From Mauremys mutica (Eukaryota > Chordata > Testudines > Geoemydidae): a stretch of DNA of 64,000 nucleotides. The notes below the pieces were generated by a model. That model ran no database searches and was not told where the DNA came from. It saw only the letters and a list, made by a program, of their open reading frames with translations. Of the stretch, positions 35,471 to 47,006 are shown piece after piece. Within the stretch, counting starts at the first letter, position 1. Every line of letters starts with the position of its first letter. The stretch is taken from positions 74,754,618-74,818,617 of the forward strand of contig NC_059080.1 in assembly GCF_020497125.1 (NCBI RefSeq). The letters are read 5' to 3'. The translations under genes and the position numbers were made by a program.

Positions 35471-37499
35471 ACCAGAAACATCATAAGAGTTGTGCTCTTT
35501 CAGTCAAGCAATAGGACCAACATAATGTAACTGAGAATTTAGAACCTGCATTCCAGGCTTAAATCTTAAATCCCTGAAAGTCTGGTGGATTTGCTAATCT
35601 GCAGAATCATAACATCCAAGGGTTGTCCCTTTGCTAATTCCCTTTATATGGATTTTGTGGAAACCTGTTTTTCTGGTCTTGGTTGTATGGTTTATTCAAA
35701 GTTCTTTTAATGCCACATCACTTATATTTTAAAGTTTTAAAATATAAATGGATTGTCATGATGAGTCCATTCAAAAAGCAACTATTAGCACCATCAAGCA
35801 TAAAAAACTTCCATAAATCTTTCAGTAATTCTACATTGCAATTCCTGTACCCTTCTGCTTTGCACATTGTGTTCAGCTTCTGACCTACAGCTTTGAATTG
35901 CAGTATGATAGGATTATGGGATGTTATAAAGTATCTATGAAACCTTTTTGAACTATTTTAGAAATAGGCCAATTACTGTAAATATGAGATTAAAAGAACC
36001 CAATCAGGTGCAATGTCTTTCAGACATTTAAAACAATATATCTGAAAAAAATGCACTAAGGAATTCTGTTGCCGTCAAGTTTTGTTTCTCCAAGCTGTAA
36101 AAATAACACACTCGTGTCCCATTGTTTGTTCAACTAAAGGAGTATCATTAGAGAAATCTGATTTATATAATTATGAAAACAGTTACCACAAGAAGCAGAT
36201 GTTCCGAGAAATCTGAAGAAACTAAGAATAAGTTTTAATGAGAACTGTTGCAGGTGTTGAATAATAATACATACCTAAAGCTAGATACATTTTAACATGT
36301 AGAAATTCTACAAGTCTCTCATTCCACACTAGATACTATTAAAAGGATCATTTAGTACCAGTGCTAGAAAAGTAAGATCTTCAAGTATCTTCCCTGAAGC
36401 AAGAAACTAAACTATTCACTATTGTTCTTCAAAAGCTATATTTTGAAAGAGTAGGGTTTAAAAAAAAAAAAAAGTCCAACAACCTGAATTTGAGAAATTC
36501 CAAAAGGTAGAAGGAGAGGATGGATATTCTCTGGTAAAGAAGGAAAACTCACAGGTCTAAGCATTTCACAGTATTGCAAATCAAATTCTATGTTACACAC
36601 AAACTATGTTAACAGAACATTAAGGTTACAAAGTCAAGCATTCAAAAGTTAGGAAAGCCTAGAATTAAAGCTGCCTGTGCAACCTTAATGCAGATTTTAA
36701 TTACATGATCACTTACTTTTTTTTTTTTCACAGTACCCCTGCTTCATTCCACACATAGGATGGATCTGCTCTGTGGATGAATCAGGGTTGTGCAGTGAAA
36801 AAGACTATTGTCTTCAGGATGCCTGCTCCATTAGTTGCAGAAGTTGTGCAGTGAATGAGGCAGTGGACTCCAGGAAGACAAAATAGGGCCTCACAGCTAA
36901 GGCAGTTGAATGTTGTCTTGGGGAATGTTTGCCTCAGCCACAAAGTTCCTATGTGAGGCTAGTCAAGTTCCTTTCAAATCCAGTTTTTCACAAGAGATGC
37001 TCTAACTCAGATTGTCAGTGAGATTATGGCTCCTGACTGACTAAATTGTTTTTGAAAATGAGATTTAGGTTCTTAAATCAGTTAGATACAGCAGTGCCTA
37101 AATACCTTTAAACATCTGGGCCAAAGAGATTAAGATGAAAAGTATCCATTAATTTTGAATGCCCAGTTTGAAATGACCAGGACCTGATTATTTTCAGAGT
37201 TCTTAGCATTTTTATTTAGCTCTTTTGAATCAAAGCACAGCACCTGTTGACTTTGGTTGTAACTGTGAGTGATCAATATTCCAAAAATATTCAGTTTAAG
37301 GCAGACACCTAGAATTTCAGCCCAAATGGTTAAAATTCAGCAGTTACAATCAACTGAAAGCAGCGTGGGAAGTGTCAGGCAACCTTAACAGGCAGTGCTA
37401 CCAGCCCTGCCTGTAATAGGCAGTCCAGCCAATGACTTACATTTAATCAATTATCTCCTCACAGTGCTCTCTGATATAACTTGCATAAATATAAGCATT
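35471..37499. other. Non-coding stretch, nothing recognised
   Basis: AT-rich, with a run of A near 36461-36473 and of T near 36719-36729. No supported gene or element. Confidence 0.5.
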
Positions 37500-37504
37500 C
37501 AGGG

Positions 37505-37700
37505 CCGCCCAGAGGAAAGAGGAAAAAGGGGCAGCTTTTCCTTGACCTCCTGCATGTGAGGGTCCCCAAACAGAGTGTTGATGTGATCGGCACACAGGAT
37601 TGCAGTGCCACACAATTTTGGCCTGGCTGCCCCTCCAAATGGCACTGTGACCCTGTGTGCCAGGTGGCAATGCCATGAGCAGGTAGCCATGCCCAGCTGC
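37505..37700 (+). mobile_element. Fragment of a CAGGGCCGCCCAGAGG-ended hAT element
   Basis: The terminus at 37500-37515 is identical over 16 bp to that of the complete element at 17895-18436. The following sequence (aaagaggaaaaaggggcagc) differs from it, so it is a related family or internal variant. No matching right terminus is seen downstream. The right boundary given is arbitrary. Confidence 0.6.
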
Positions 37701-38043
37701 ATGGGTCCAGGAGCTGCTGCTGTGGGCTGAGTGCAGGGCAGGCTCATTTGTAAGACTTCCCTTAGTGTTTTTGCACCTGTGCTGGGGTCCTGAATTTCAG
37801 ATTTTGCCCCAGATCCCCTGAAACTTTTGGCCTTACAAGGGACACTGCCTGAGTTTACCATGTTTACTGAATGTAACCTGTTGAATGGGATTTGTGGCTG
37901 GAACCTGCTGCCAACTTGTAGTTAGGTAAAAGGAAGTAAAACGCACCATGAAATATTATTTCAACATCCTGCTCTCTATTGTACCTTATTACCTATGTCT
38001 GTCTTTTGATCTGCATGCCGTATCCTGTCAATCTTCTCCTAGA

Positions 38044-38497
38044 TAAGGCTACGATTTAGTCACCGATATTTTTAGTAAAAGTCATGAACAGGTTATGGGT
38101 AATAAACAAAAATTCATGGCCCATGACTTGTACCATATACCCCTGATTAAATCTTAGTTGGGGTTGGGGGCAGTGTCAATGGGGAGGGCTGGGGGGCCAG
38201 CAGCACCAGCTGTGGGGGCCACCAAGCAGCAGCTGCTCCCGCTGCCCCTGGGACCACTACTCAGGCAGTCCCTAGAGCCAACTGCACAGGTGGTGGCTCA
38301 GGCAGGGTACCTAGGCTGGGCCAGGGGACGCTCCAGCAGTGGCCGGTGTGGCTGGCTGCAGAGCCACTCTAGCAGCAGCCGGTGTGGCTGTGCTCGGGGC
38401 CAGCTGCTTGGGTGGCCTGGGGTCAGCTCCTGCAGAAGTTACGGAGGTCATGGAAAGTCACAGAATCCATGACTTCTGTGACAAACGCGGAGCCCTA
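38044..38497. mobile_element. hAT-type non-autonomous element (TAAGGCTACG end)
   Basis: The left end TAAGGCTACGATTTAG and the inverted right end TAGGGCTCCGCGTTTG are partly similar. Flanks CTCCTAGA (38036-38043) and CTCATAGA (38498-38505) match at 7 of 8. Subterminal words 'aaaagtcatgaacagg' and 'ggtcatggaaagtcac' are inverted relatives. A GC-rich central block (38158-38440) gives the 104-codon open frame, which is not a gene. Confidence 0.75.
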
Positions 38498-38505
38498 CTC
38501 ATAGA

Positions 38506-39031
38506 TTGAGGAAACTTAATGCAAATGAGTTGTAATTGTTTGTACCTGTCTAAGAAATGACAATGATCATTTAATAATAATTAATACCTAATGCTTTTCA
38601 TCAGTAGATCTCAAAGTAGATCAGTTTGGTTTCCCCCATTTCACTGATGAGGAAAGTGAAGTACAGCTATGCAGCAGGCAAATGGAGAAAATACACCTTT
38701 GTTTTCTGGTAAAGCAAAGCAATTCTTCAGAGACAGTGCTAGTTTCTCTAGCATTTCACAGATTTTCATTAATAATGAAAGTAATAGGATCAACACCCCT
38801 GAACTCTGAAAAAAGAAGGAAATAGCTAGGCATAAACAAGGCTAGTGCCATATTCTTCTTTAGGCTTGGCAAAATATTTTCACTTAATGCTCATGAATTT
38901 TGATGTATAACTACCATAGGGCATGCATCATAACATGCTCATGGTAACACTTCCATGAAACATTTTACATCAGTGGCAGCTAGGTGCCCACTAATTTGCT
39001 TAGACCTTTTGAAAATCCCACCCTCCATATA
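38506..39031. other. Non-coding stretch, nothing recognised
   Basis: Nothing recognised except 'gtttcccccatttcactgatgaggaaa' near 38630, a possible MIR-like 3' remnant. Confidence 0.45.
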
Positions 39032-40174
39032 TGCCTCTACCCTGATATAATGCAGTCCTTGGGAGACAAAAAATCTCACTGCGTTATAGGTGAGACCGTG
39101 TTATCGAACTTGCTTTGCCCCACCCCCCGTTCCTTGACCGCCCCCTCCAGAGACCCCCCCCATCCCTAATCACCTCCAGGACCCCACCTCCTACCCAACC
39201 CCCCTGTCCCCTGACTGCTCCAATCCCTATCCACCCCCCCACCCGCCCCCTGACAGGTACTCACCAGCAGCGGCGGGAAGTGGAGCAGCCTGGCCCCAGT
39301 CCGCTCCATTCCGCCGGCTCCCAGCTGCAGCGCTCCGCTTCCCGCCGCCGGTGAGTGCGGGGAGGTTGGGGAAAGGATGCCCCCCGTACTCACCTGCAGC
39401 GGGAAGCAGAGCAATGTGGCCCCAGCCCGTTCCGCTTTTCTTGCCCCGGCCCCAGCTGTGTCACTGGGGGCAGCTGGGAAAAGGTCCTGCACTCACCTGT
39501 GGCGGGAAGTGGAGCGCCACAGCTGGGAGCCAGTGGAGTGGAGCTGGCTGGGGCTGGGCTGCTCTGCTTCCCACTGCTGGTGAGTGCGGGGAGGTTGGGG
39601 AAAGGACGCCCTCCTCACTTACCGGTGGCAGGAAGCAGAGCGACGCAGCCCCAGCCCGCTCCACTCTGCCACCTCCCAGCCGCATCACTCCGCTTTTGGC
39701 TGCAGGTGAGTGCAGGGAGGTTGGGGAAAGGACATCCCCCCCCATACTCACCTGCGGCTGGAAGCGGAGCACCGCAGCTGGGAACTGTCGGAGTGGAGCG
39801 GGCTGGGGCTGGGCTGCTCCGTTTCCACCACTGCTGGTGAGTGCGGGGGGATCCCTTCCCCCAAGCCCCCTCCCCCGAGTGTCACGGCTGGGGCCAGGGT
39901 GAGGGAAGCAGAGTGGGCTGCTCCTGGCCCCCCACTAATCCCCTGGGCCACTCTGGGACTGCAGGGCCCCCAAAAGTGCACTCCCAAAGCTCCTGCCCCC
40001 CAGACCCTGGGGGGGAGCCCCTGACCGCCCCCGAGACCCTCTGCCCCTCATTGAAACCCTCACTCGGGTCTGGCCCGGCACCCTTAACACACTGCTCAGA
40101 GCAGCATGTCAGAGCTCTACCACGTTGTACGCAAACCCGTGTTATATCAGGTCGCGTTATATGGGATAGAGGTG
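39032..40174. mobile_element. Non-autonomous DNA element with alternating inverted GC-rich units
   Basis: Termini TGCCTCTACCCTGATATAAT and, inverted, CACCTCTATCCCATATAACG are similar and are flanked by TA on each side, compatible with a Tc1/mariner-type insertion, though TA is weak evidence. Subterminal words on both sides repeat 'gcgttata'. The interior is a set of GC-rich units of about 115-130 bp in alternating orientation: GTGAGTGC words at 39351, 39580, 39706 and 39837, and ACTCACC-type words at 39263, 39390, 39491, 39615 and 39748. This creates many overlapping open frames of up to 183 codons in several frames; none looks like a gene. Confidence 0.7.
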
Positions 40175-40221
40175 TATTTCCTGTGGTTTGGTTACTGCAA
40201 AAACTTTGTTCCCAATGTGGG

Positions 40222-40751
40222 TGTGACAAAGTGGAAATGTTCTTAATGTTTTCTCTGAATACTGTGTGGGTGCCTCAGTTTCCCCTATGCATTTCTCAAG
40301 TATCTAGGTGGTGGGATAAGGATGTGTGATTGTTGCAGAGCCTGAGAGGGCCAGTGTGATGCCATCTGCACAGAGAATAGCCGACACCCTGTCTCCTGGC
40401 AACTGATGGCCTGGGCCCCTCCCCTGCAAAGGTGCCAACTGAAGATGTTGGAGAACAAAGATCAGGTGGCCTCCTGGCCCAGGAAAGAGACAAAGTCTTG
40501 GGGAGGGGCTGGAGAGTTTCAGTTTGGAGCTGGCTGGGGAAATAGAGGGAGCCCCAGGGCTGGGGTCTAAGCTCCCTGTCCCCCAAGATGGACCTGCCTG
40601 AGGGGGCCCTGTTGTCTGTACCTGCAAGACCTGTTTTGGACTGTGTTCCTGTCATCTAAATAAACCTTCTGTTTTACTGGCTGGCTGAATGTCACGGTGA
40701 ATCGCAGGAAGCGGGGGGTGCAGGGCCTTGTCTCCGACACACTTTGGGACA
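40222..40751 (+). mobile_element. Solo LTR with 5-bp TSD
   Basis: Starts TGTGACAAAG and ends GGGACA, flanked by GTGGG on both sides (40217-40221 and 40752-40756). A polyadenylation signal AATAAA lies at 40659-40664, followed by a GT-rich stretch. The 5-bp duplication, TG...CA ends and 530-bp length fit an LTR left by recombination between the two LTRs of an endogenous retrovirus. No internal genes. No convincing TATA box was found. Confidence 0.8.
40659..40664 (+). terminator. LTR polyadenylation signal AATAAA
   Basis: Within the solo LTR, followed within about 15 nt by TTCTGTTTTACTGG, a GT/T-rich downstream element. Confidence 0.6.
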
Positions 40752-40756
40752 GTGGG

Positions 40757-42724
40757 TACCTATTTGGGGATAATTACACAGGTTGAAAGTGACTTAAGCT
40801 GGTCGGATGACAATTTGCATCCAAGGCATTTAATAAAGACTAATGAGAGGTTGTTCAAATTATTTCCCTCTAATCTTCTAGACCTAGAAGGCACCAAGGT
40901 CAAGAAATCCAGCAATAATTTGTGGTCATGGAGTGACCTCAAGAGGGGCAGCCATCTGAGGGAAGGCAGTGGTTCAGGGTGTGGGAAGTAGGATGCTGCA
41001 ATTTCTGAGTTTTCTGGTGAAATAGGTGGAACCAAGGAGATGCAAGGGAAGCTGAAAGGGCTAAGGAGATGTGACCGTGGCTTCAGGGCATACAGTCAAG
41101 ATTGCTTCAGTCATATTAGTGATTGAAATGGGATGTGACTGAGCAGGCAGATCCCCTGAACCAGCAGGAAAGGACCGTCTCCAGTGGAAAGCCCTTGAGT
41201 CCTTTGAAGACCCAGTCCCATGGACGGCAGGGGGTTATTTGTTGTCTAACAGCTATGCTCATGGAACCCTGAGTTACATAATCAATCATGAAAACTTTGC
41301 ATTAATTACTAGTTTTCCAGGTTTTTTTTTTTTTTTGGTTTTTTTTTAAGAGCACATCACAATTTTGCGTGTTGTGAATTATTTGTAGCACTCTATGCCT
41401 TGGTCTTACTACTCTGACTTGCAATTACTACAGTGAAAATTGAGCCATCTGTTTAATCTTTTGACTTTAAAGGTTACAGGTGCAGTGAGAGCTGAAGGTC
41501 TGAGCTGCACCACAGTCCATAATTTATGAGAACATATCAAAAATGAAGGACCCACAATGTGACAGATGAAGCTCATCCAAACGAAAATGAGAGAGGAAGA
41601 GATTTTTCAGTCATCAATACTTATGACAAAGCTTGGTAATGCAATCACTTTGTCTGGTGGTAATGTTAAAGATATTTGAATGTGTGATCTAAAACTGAGG
41701 CCAAAAATCCAAGCCTGCATACTTTTGTTTTCAATATAAACAAACATTTGCATACCTAATTTTATTGTAATTTTATTTTTAACTTATCTTAAAAGAGTCC
41801 AAAAATAATAAACCACATTCAAACTGAAATGAAAATCTCAACCTAAGCCTTTACCTCTCCTACTCTCTTTTAGATGCTAGATATCCATTTATTTAGAAGA
41901 AGTTACTCCCTCACAAACAATGGAAAGTCCAAGTAAAATCCTACAATAAGACAGACTTAGTACAAACATGCCCAACTAAAAGTTGGTAATAAATTAGAAG
42001 CTTTTCAAAAGAGCAACACCAGCTTTATACATCATGTCTCAATTTGGTCCATAATCTATAAAAAGCCCCCAAATGTCCTCATAAGAATTCTCTATGGAAA
42101 TTCCAAAGTATAAATTAAATGTTCTCAAAGAAAGCCATTTAGGACAGGAGTCCTAACCATTTCTCCTTAGTCAGAGGATCATTGTCTTTCCAAAGTCTTA
42201 ATGTGGATCTCAGTTGCACCTGAATAGAGCTATGTACAAGTTTCAGATCACAGGTCAGGGCACCAGACTAACCAATGTTAGTTTACGTGGAGGGGATATA
42301 GAACCTCTCAGCTCCGACTCTGTTTTGCTCAGTACACCTCAAAACTGGGACCCCTTTTTACCATTAAATGTATTACAGGACTGGGCCTACCCTAATATTG
42401 GGAAAGGGTCCTGCAACCTTTCTCAAGGTATTCAAGCTGATGTCAGATCTTGAAGAGGCAGTGGCTCTTCCAGTCCTTTGAAGGGCAGGAGATGCCAACC
42501 ATCCATAGATCTTAGTAGTTCTCTAGAGAGTGTGGGTTCTGTCTACCCCTTCTCAGTTCCTGAGCAACAGTTCTAGAGTTGAAGGTGTATAGAGGGGATA
42601 TCTTCTGCTCCTACTGCCTTGTATGGTTTCCAGACTATTGGAGGATTAAGGGAGACCGTATTGCTTCTGTTAAGAGCTTCATGTAAAAAACTATATGCCT
42701 GGAGCCATTTGCAGGACACACAGT
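40757..42724. other. Non-coding stretch, nothing recognised
   Basis: No supported gene. Poly-T tracts lie at about 41321-41348. Otherwise AT-rich unplaced sequence. Confidence 0.5.
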
Positions 42725-42866
42725 AACTTTATTGCTCATTATTATTAGTATTGTATTATGGTTGCATCACGGGACCAAAGTCACAGACCAACACTCAGCT
42801 GTGCTAGGCACTGTCAGATACATAAAATGTTTGTTCCTGTCTTAAAGCGCTGACAATCCTGGTATA
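42725..42866 (-). mobile_element. L2-like LINE 3' end, minus strand
   Basis: On the minus strand it ends in a decayed (TAA)n-type tail ('attattattagtattgtattatgg' region on the plus strand). The plus-strand words 'caccgggaccaaag'-like, 'gctaggcactgtcag' and 'cttaaagcgctgacaatc' are the reverse of the block GACTGTAAGCTC...TGCCTAGCAC found in L2-like 3' ends such as 52540-52650. Only about 140 bp remain. Confidence 0.5.
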
Positions 42867-42874
42867 CCCTAGAG

Positions 42875-43205
42875 CAGTGGTTCTCAAACTAGGGCTGCTG
42901 CTTGTTCAGAGAAAGCCCCTGGTGGGCCGAGCTGCTTTGTTTACCTGCCGCGTCCGCAGGTTCGGCCAATCACAGCTCCCACTGGCCGTGGTTCACCGCT
43001 CCAGGCCAATGGGGACTGCAGGAAGGGCAGCCAGCACGTCCCTCGGCCCGCGCTGCTTCCTGCAGCCCCCATTGGCCTGGAGCAGCGAGCCACGGATAGT
43101 GGGAGCCATGATTGGCCGAACCTGCTGACGCGGCAGGTAAACAAACCGGCCCAGCCCGCCAGGGGCTTTCCCTGAACAAGCGGCGGCCTTAGTTGAGAAC
43201 CATTG
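42875..43205. mobile_element. hAT (Charlie-like) element, family X copy 1, perfect TSD
   Basis: Termini CAGTGGTTCTCAAACTAGG and, inverted, CAATGGTTCTCAACTAAGG; identical 8-mers CCCTAGAG at 42867-42874 and 43206-43213. The whole 331 bp is an imperfect palindrome (TTTACCTGCCGCGTCCGCAG against the inverse near 43120-43143; GGCCAATGGGG against CCCCATTGGCC), so open frames appear on both strands with similar protein sequences. No transposase. Confidence 0.92.
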
Positions 43206-43317
43206 CCCTAGAGTACCTGCAGTGATAGAATGGCCTCCCAGAATTCTTCTGTAACTTCTTGCTCTCCTGAGGCCCACAGGAGAGATATTGAACCTGATTT
43301 TTTTCTTGTAGGAATTT

Positions 43318-43590
43318 TATGGGTAAAGAGGGGAATTCGATAAAGCAGGAACTTGAACCTGGGTTTCCACATCTCAGGCAAGTGTCCTGATCACTGGGCT
43401 ATTGGCTATTCTGGGATGGGTCTTGGTGTCTCTCTTATTTTGACCATAAATTTCCTCCTGGATTTGAGAAACCTTCCTGATGGAATTTTTGTTGAAAGCT
43501 GTATGCTTCCATGAAACTCTTCATCTAAGCAAAAGACATTTTTTATCAGGAAAAGTTTTGTCAGCTTTTCCAACCAGTTCTACATAAAAT
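43318..43590 (-). repeat. tRNA-like SINE, minus strand
   Basis: On the minus strand: A-box-like TAGCCCAGTGATCAGG (43387-43402) and B-box-like GGTTCAAGTTCC (43348-43359), as in a tRNA-derived RNA polymerase III promoter. The neighbouring part, to 43590, ends on the plus strand in TTTTCCAACCAGTTCTAC and resembles the bodies at 19385-19520 and, inverted, 46685-46900. Confidence 0.55.
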
Positions 43591-43795
43591 ATCCCTAGAC
43601 CTCACAAAGTTATGTGCAAGAATAGTTAATGTATTTTTTTTTAAAAGCTGCTTGTGGTTAACCTTAGTTATAAACAACATGACTGTCCGCATTCATACTA
43701 AGGGCAAAATAATGTTACACATTCAGTTAGCACATCCCAGGAGGAAGTACTAATAGGCTATACACCAGTATATACATTCAGATAATAGATATCAA

Positions 43796-44790
43796 TTTAT
43801 TAATAAAATGTAGAAGTAAAGCTTGCTTGTTGAAGGAAGCAAATACTGGATGTACAACAGACATTAGTCTCGAAACTCCCCTCCGCATCCCAGTTGAGAA
43901 AGGCGTAAAGCAAGGAGATACAATTTCACCAAAACTATTTACCGCCTGTCTTGAAATGGTTATGAACAAGATCAATTGGAGGAGTGGTGTTAATATAAAT
44001 GGAGAACGATTATTGCATCTCAGATTTGTGGATAACATCATACTAATTGCTGAAAGCACCAACCAACTGCAGAGCATGCTATGAAGACTCGACAAGAAAA
44101 GCAGTCAGGTCGGTCTGAAAATGAACCATTGCAAAACAAAACGTGATCAGACGTCTTAAGAAAAGCCTGAATAATAGTAACAGAAGAAGAAATTGAAGTG
44201 GAATAATACGTATATTTGGACCAAGAAGTTAATATGCACCAAGACATGAACGGAGAACTCTTGCAAAGGATTCGGGCAGGATGTTGTGTTTAATTCCATC
44301 AAGGACGTCCTCAGAGGAAAAATTGACAAGACCACACATACAAATATCTTCAATTCAACAGTGCTGTCAGCCATGCTGTATGGCAGTGAAACCTGGGCAC
44401 TGACGAAGAGAGAAGAACAGAGGCTGTCGGTAGCTAAAAGGGCAATGGAACGAGCTATGTTGGTAATTTCCCTTCTGGATTGTATCCCAAATGAAATGAT
44501 TAGAGAACGCAGAGGTGTGAAACATATTGTCCTGGAAAGCAGATATAATAAGATACAATGGGCAGGCCACATAGCACAGTTCACAGACAATAGGTGGACT
44601 GCAATCATTACTGAGTGGTACCCGCGAGACTAGAAAAGATGGAGGTCGGCCTCCAAGAAGATGGGAAGATGACATTGTTAAACGTTTTAGACGAACGTGG
44701 AGAAGAAAGGCAAGAATGCGAGAAGAATGGTGGTGTGATCGGCACAGTCTTAATGACAGCTGAAGACCTATCGATTCAGGTGAAAGCTTG
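43796..44790 (+). pseudogene. RTE-like non-LTR retrotransposon remnant (end of RT and C-terminus)
   Basis: The frame at 43827-44084 encodes the RT palm region: VEKGVKQGDTISPKLFTACLE, then LRFVDNIILIAEST, where VDN stands in place of the catalytic ADD. A second frame at 44286-44633 encodes the region after the RT: LSAMLYGSETWALTKREEQRL, AKRAMERAML, then WAGHIAQFTDNRWT and EWYPRD. These blocks in this order are typical of RTE-clade ORF2 C-termini. At least one frame change and several stops separate and follow them (GR-P-like words continue to about 44720). The altered active site and breaks show a dead copy. No 5' part remains. The exact clade is inferred. Confidence 0.75.
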
Positions 44791-46684
44791 CTAGTTAGTT
44801 TTACGGGTTACACATAAGAATGCCAAAGTCACTAAACAGTCGCCTCTACAGCTCTCTCTCTCTATTTATCGAACTGCAGGTTTATTTGAATAATGATTTA
44901 TCCTTCCCACATTAAATGTAGTTCTCTCTAGCATGCCTGTAGCACATCTGTTCATCCATGCTGTCTTGCAAGTAAACCAAAGAGGAGATGCTACTGATTT
45001 TTGGCACTTTTATTTTTATGGCTGCAATTTCTTCCTGCATTTGGCAATGTTTTAACTACTGTGTTTTACAATACATGTGCGGGGTGGTAGTAGGAGGACA
45101 GGACCCTAACAGTTTAAAATGTTTTAAAATCAGTAGAAAATTCTAAAGTTGGATTGTCAACATAACCTTTTCCATTTTAATGCCACTTTGTGTATTGACA
45201 TTAATATTTAATGGAGGCATTTTATTTTAACGTCTCAAAAGTCATTGGGGATGTCAGCTGGCTTTATTTTCAGTGATGTGGCAGGAGCTGCTGGCTGTAA
45301 TGTACTCTGCTAAAGGCCATATGAATCTTGCTTTGCTGGAAATAAAAAGTGAAATTGCTCCTGGGGGTAAAAGTAAATAAAAGCAATTCAAATATTTCTA
45401 CTTAGTTCTTTGGCCGTAGTTTATTTGTATTCTGAAAAATTAGGGGAAAAAAGCTTTCTTTATTAATTTATACTGTTAAAGATTTGGAATTGTATTAGCC
45501 TGTGGGTGAGTTTCATAAAGTAAATAATTTTACTGAAATATCACACAAATGTAGTTTTTGCTTACTTAAGGAAGTCTGTCCTCAGCTCAGAGAATACGGT
45601 CTTGCTGCTGTGCATCTTCAATTAAAGATGAAAGAAGCTATTTTGAGTATGTGTAGCTTGTGATGCAAGAAGAGCCTGTATCCATTAAGATATCCACTTA
45701 AATGTCTTTTAATCATAATTAGGTGATGTTCTTAGGGAAGCAAATTCCTAATTACTGTGTTACCATCATATCTGTGCCTGATAAGTTATTGCTGACAAAC
45801 CTGTAGGGGTAAGAGGCTAATGAAAAGGATCTCACAGTTCTGCAGAAAGAAGGGTTAAGATGTTTGCCAGTGGCAGTACTAATGTATTTTTGCATTAGTG
45901 TTCAGTGTTGACAAATCCCTTTTAAAGGACCCATGAGATAATGAAATTGTTTCCCATATACATAATGCCTGGATGAAGCTAATAGCACTGCATAGTCTTC
46001 CCCTATTGCCCTTATATTTTTACATTCATATTTTGGGGGTTTTTCTTATCCCTAGGGACAGCTACATAGACCGACCATGGACTGATGTGAGATAATTAGG
46101 AGACACAAGTAGTCAAGGAAGGTTTTTATCATTTTGGCATCTCAGGATATTGTTCTTGTGCTGAAGTCGAAATTCGAATAGTCTCCAGAATGGCCTGTGA
46201 ATGCTTTCATCTATGCCAGACCATAGTGCACTGTATACTTTGTTGGCCAAAAGACAGCCTGTAGCTAGTTTCCATTGTGGCTGTGGTTATGGTGGAACTT
46301 GAGGAAGGACAGAATTGCCTGCCTGCTGCCTACGCAAACTATCTGCCTGTTAGAATCAGATTTAATCTAAGACTTTTAGAGCCCATTAAAGTTGATGGCA
46401 AAATTTCCATTGACTTAAATGTTTGAACATTCAGAGTTCTTAGTGGGCTAGAGTCTATGAGTCTAATTCTTCTGTCACATCAATATAAATCAGGAGTAAG
46501 TCTACTGAAGTCAAACTTCAACGTAAAACTGGTTCACACAGGATGAGAACGAGGTCCCGTTTGTATCATTTTACCCTGTTATCTGGTGTAACCTTGCTTT
46601 TGGGCTTCCAGTGTTAGCATTCTTGGGTTTCGATAGCAATCCCATCTGTTTTGGGAACTATTTCACACTTCAAGTGCAAATAAG
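44791..46684. other. Non-coding stretch, nothing recognised
   Basis: AT-rich. A CT microsatellite (ctctctctctct) lies at about 44854-44866. No repeat ends or genes recognised. Confidence 0.5.
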
Positions 46685-46900
46685 TAGAGCTGGTTGGGAA
46701 TTTTTCAACAGAACATTTTTAGCTGGGGAAAATGCCAACATGCTGATACTGAAACTTTTTGCAGAAACCAAGTTTAATATAAACTTCTGTTGGGAAGACT
46801 TGTCATGCCCAGGATGGAATTTCTGGTCAGAGAGATCTGCCCAACCCACAATAACCATATTTTGCAAATTGTAGTTTTTGTTCAGCCAGCCCTACAAATG
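46685..46900 (+). repeat. SINE-body-like repeat
   Basis: Begins 'agagctggttgggaattttt', the reverse of the end of the repeat at 43318-43590, and continues with an AAAATG/TTTTGC-rich body. The open frames on both strands here (65 and 87 codons) arise from this repeat. No A or B box is clear in this copy. Confidence 0.45.
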
Positions 46901-47006
46901 AGGTTGATTCTCTTCTGTTTGTGGTACAGTGAGATTTTAGCAAATGCAAAAATATAAATATAAACATTACTTTTTGCTGTATTACAATTTGGTCACATGT
47001 ATAGAT

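Noticed and set aside
39115..40329. Many open frames of 100-183 codons on both strands
   Set aside because: They come from alternating inverted GC-rich units inside a transposable element; no domain is visible and frames overlap in all phases.
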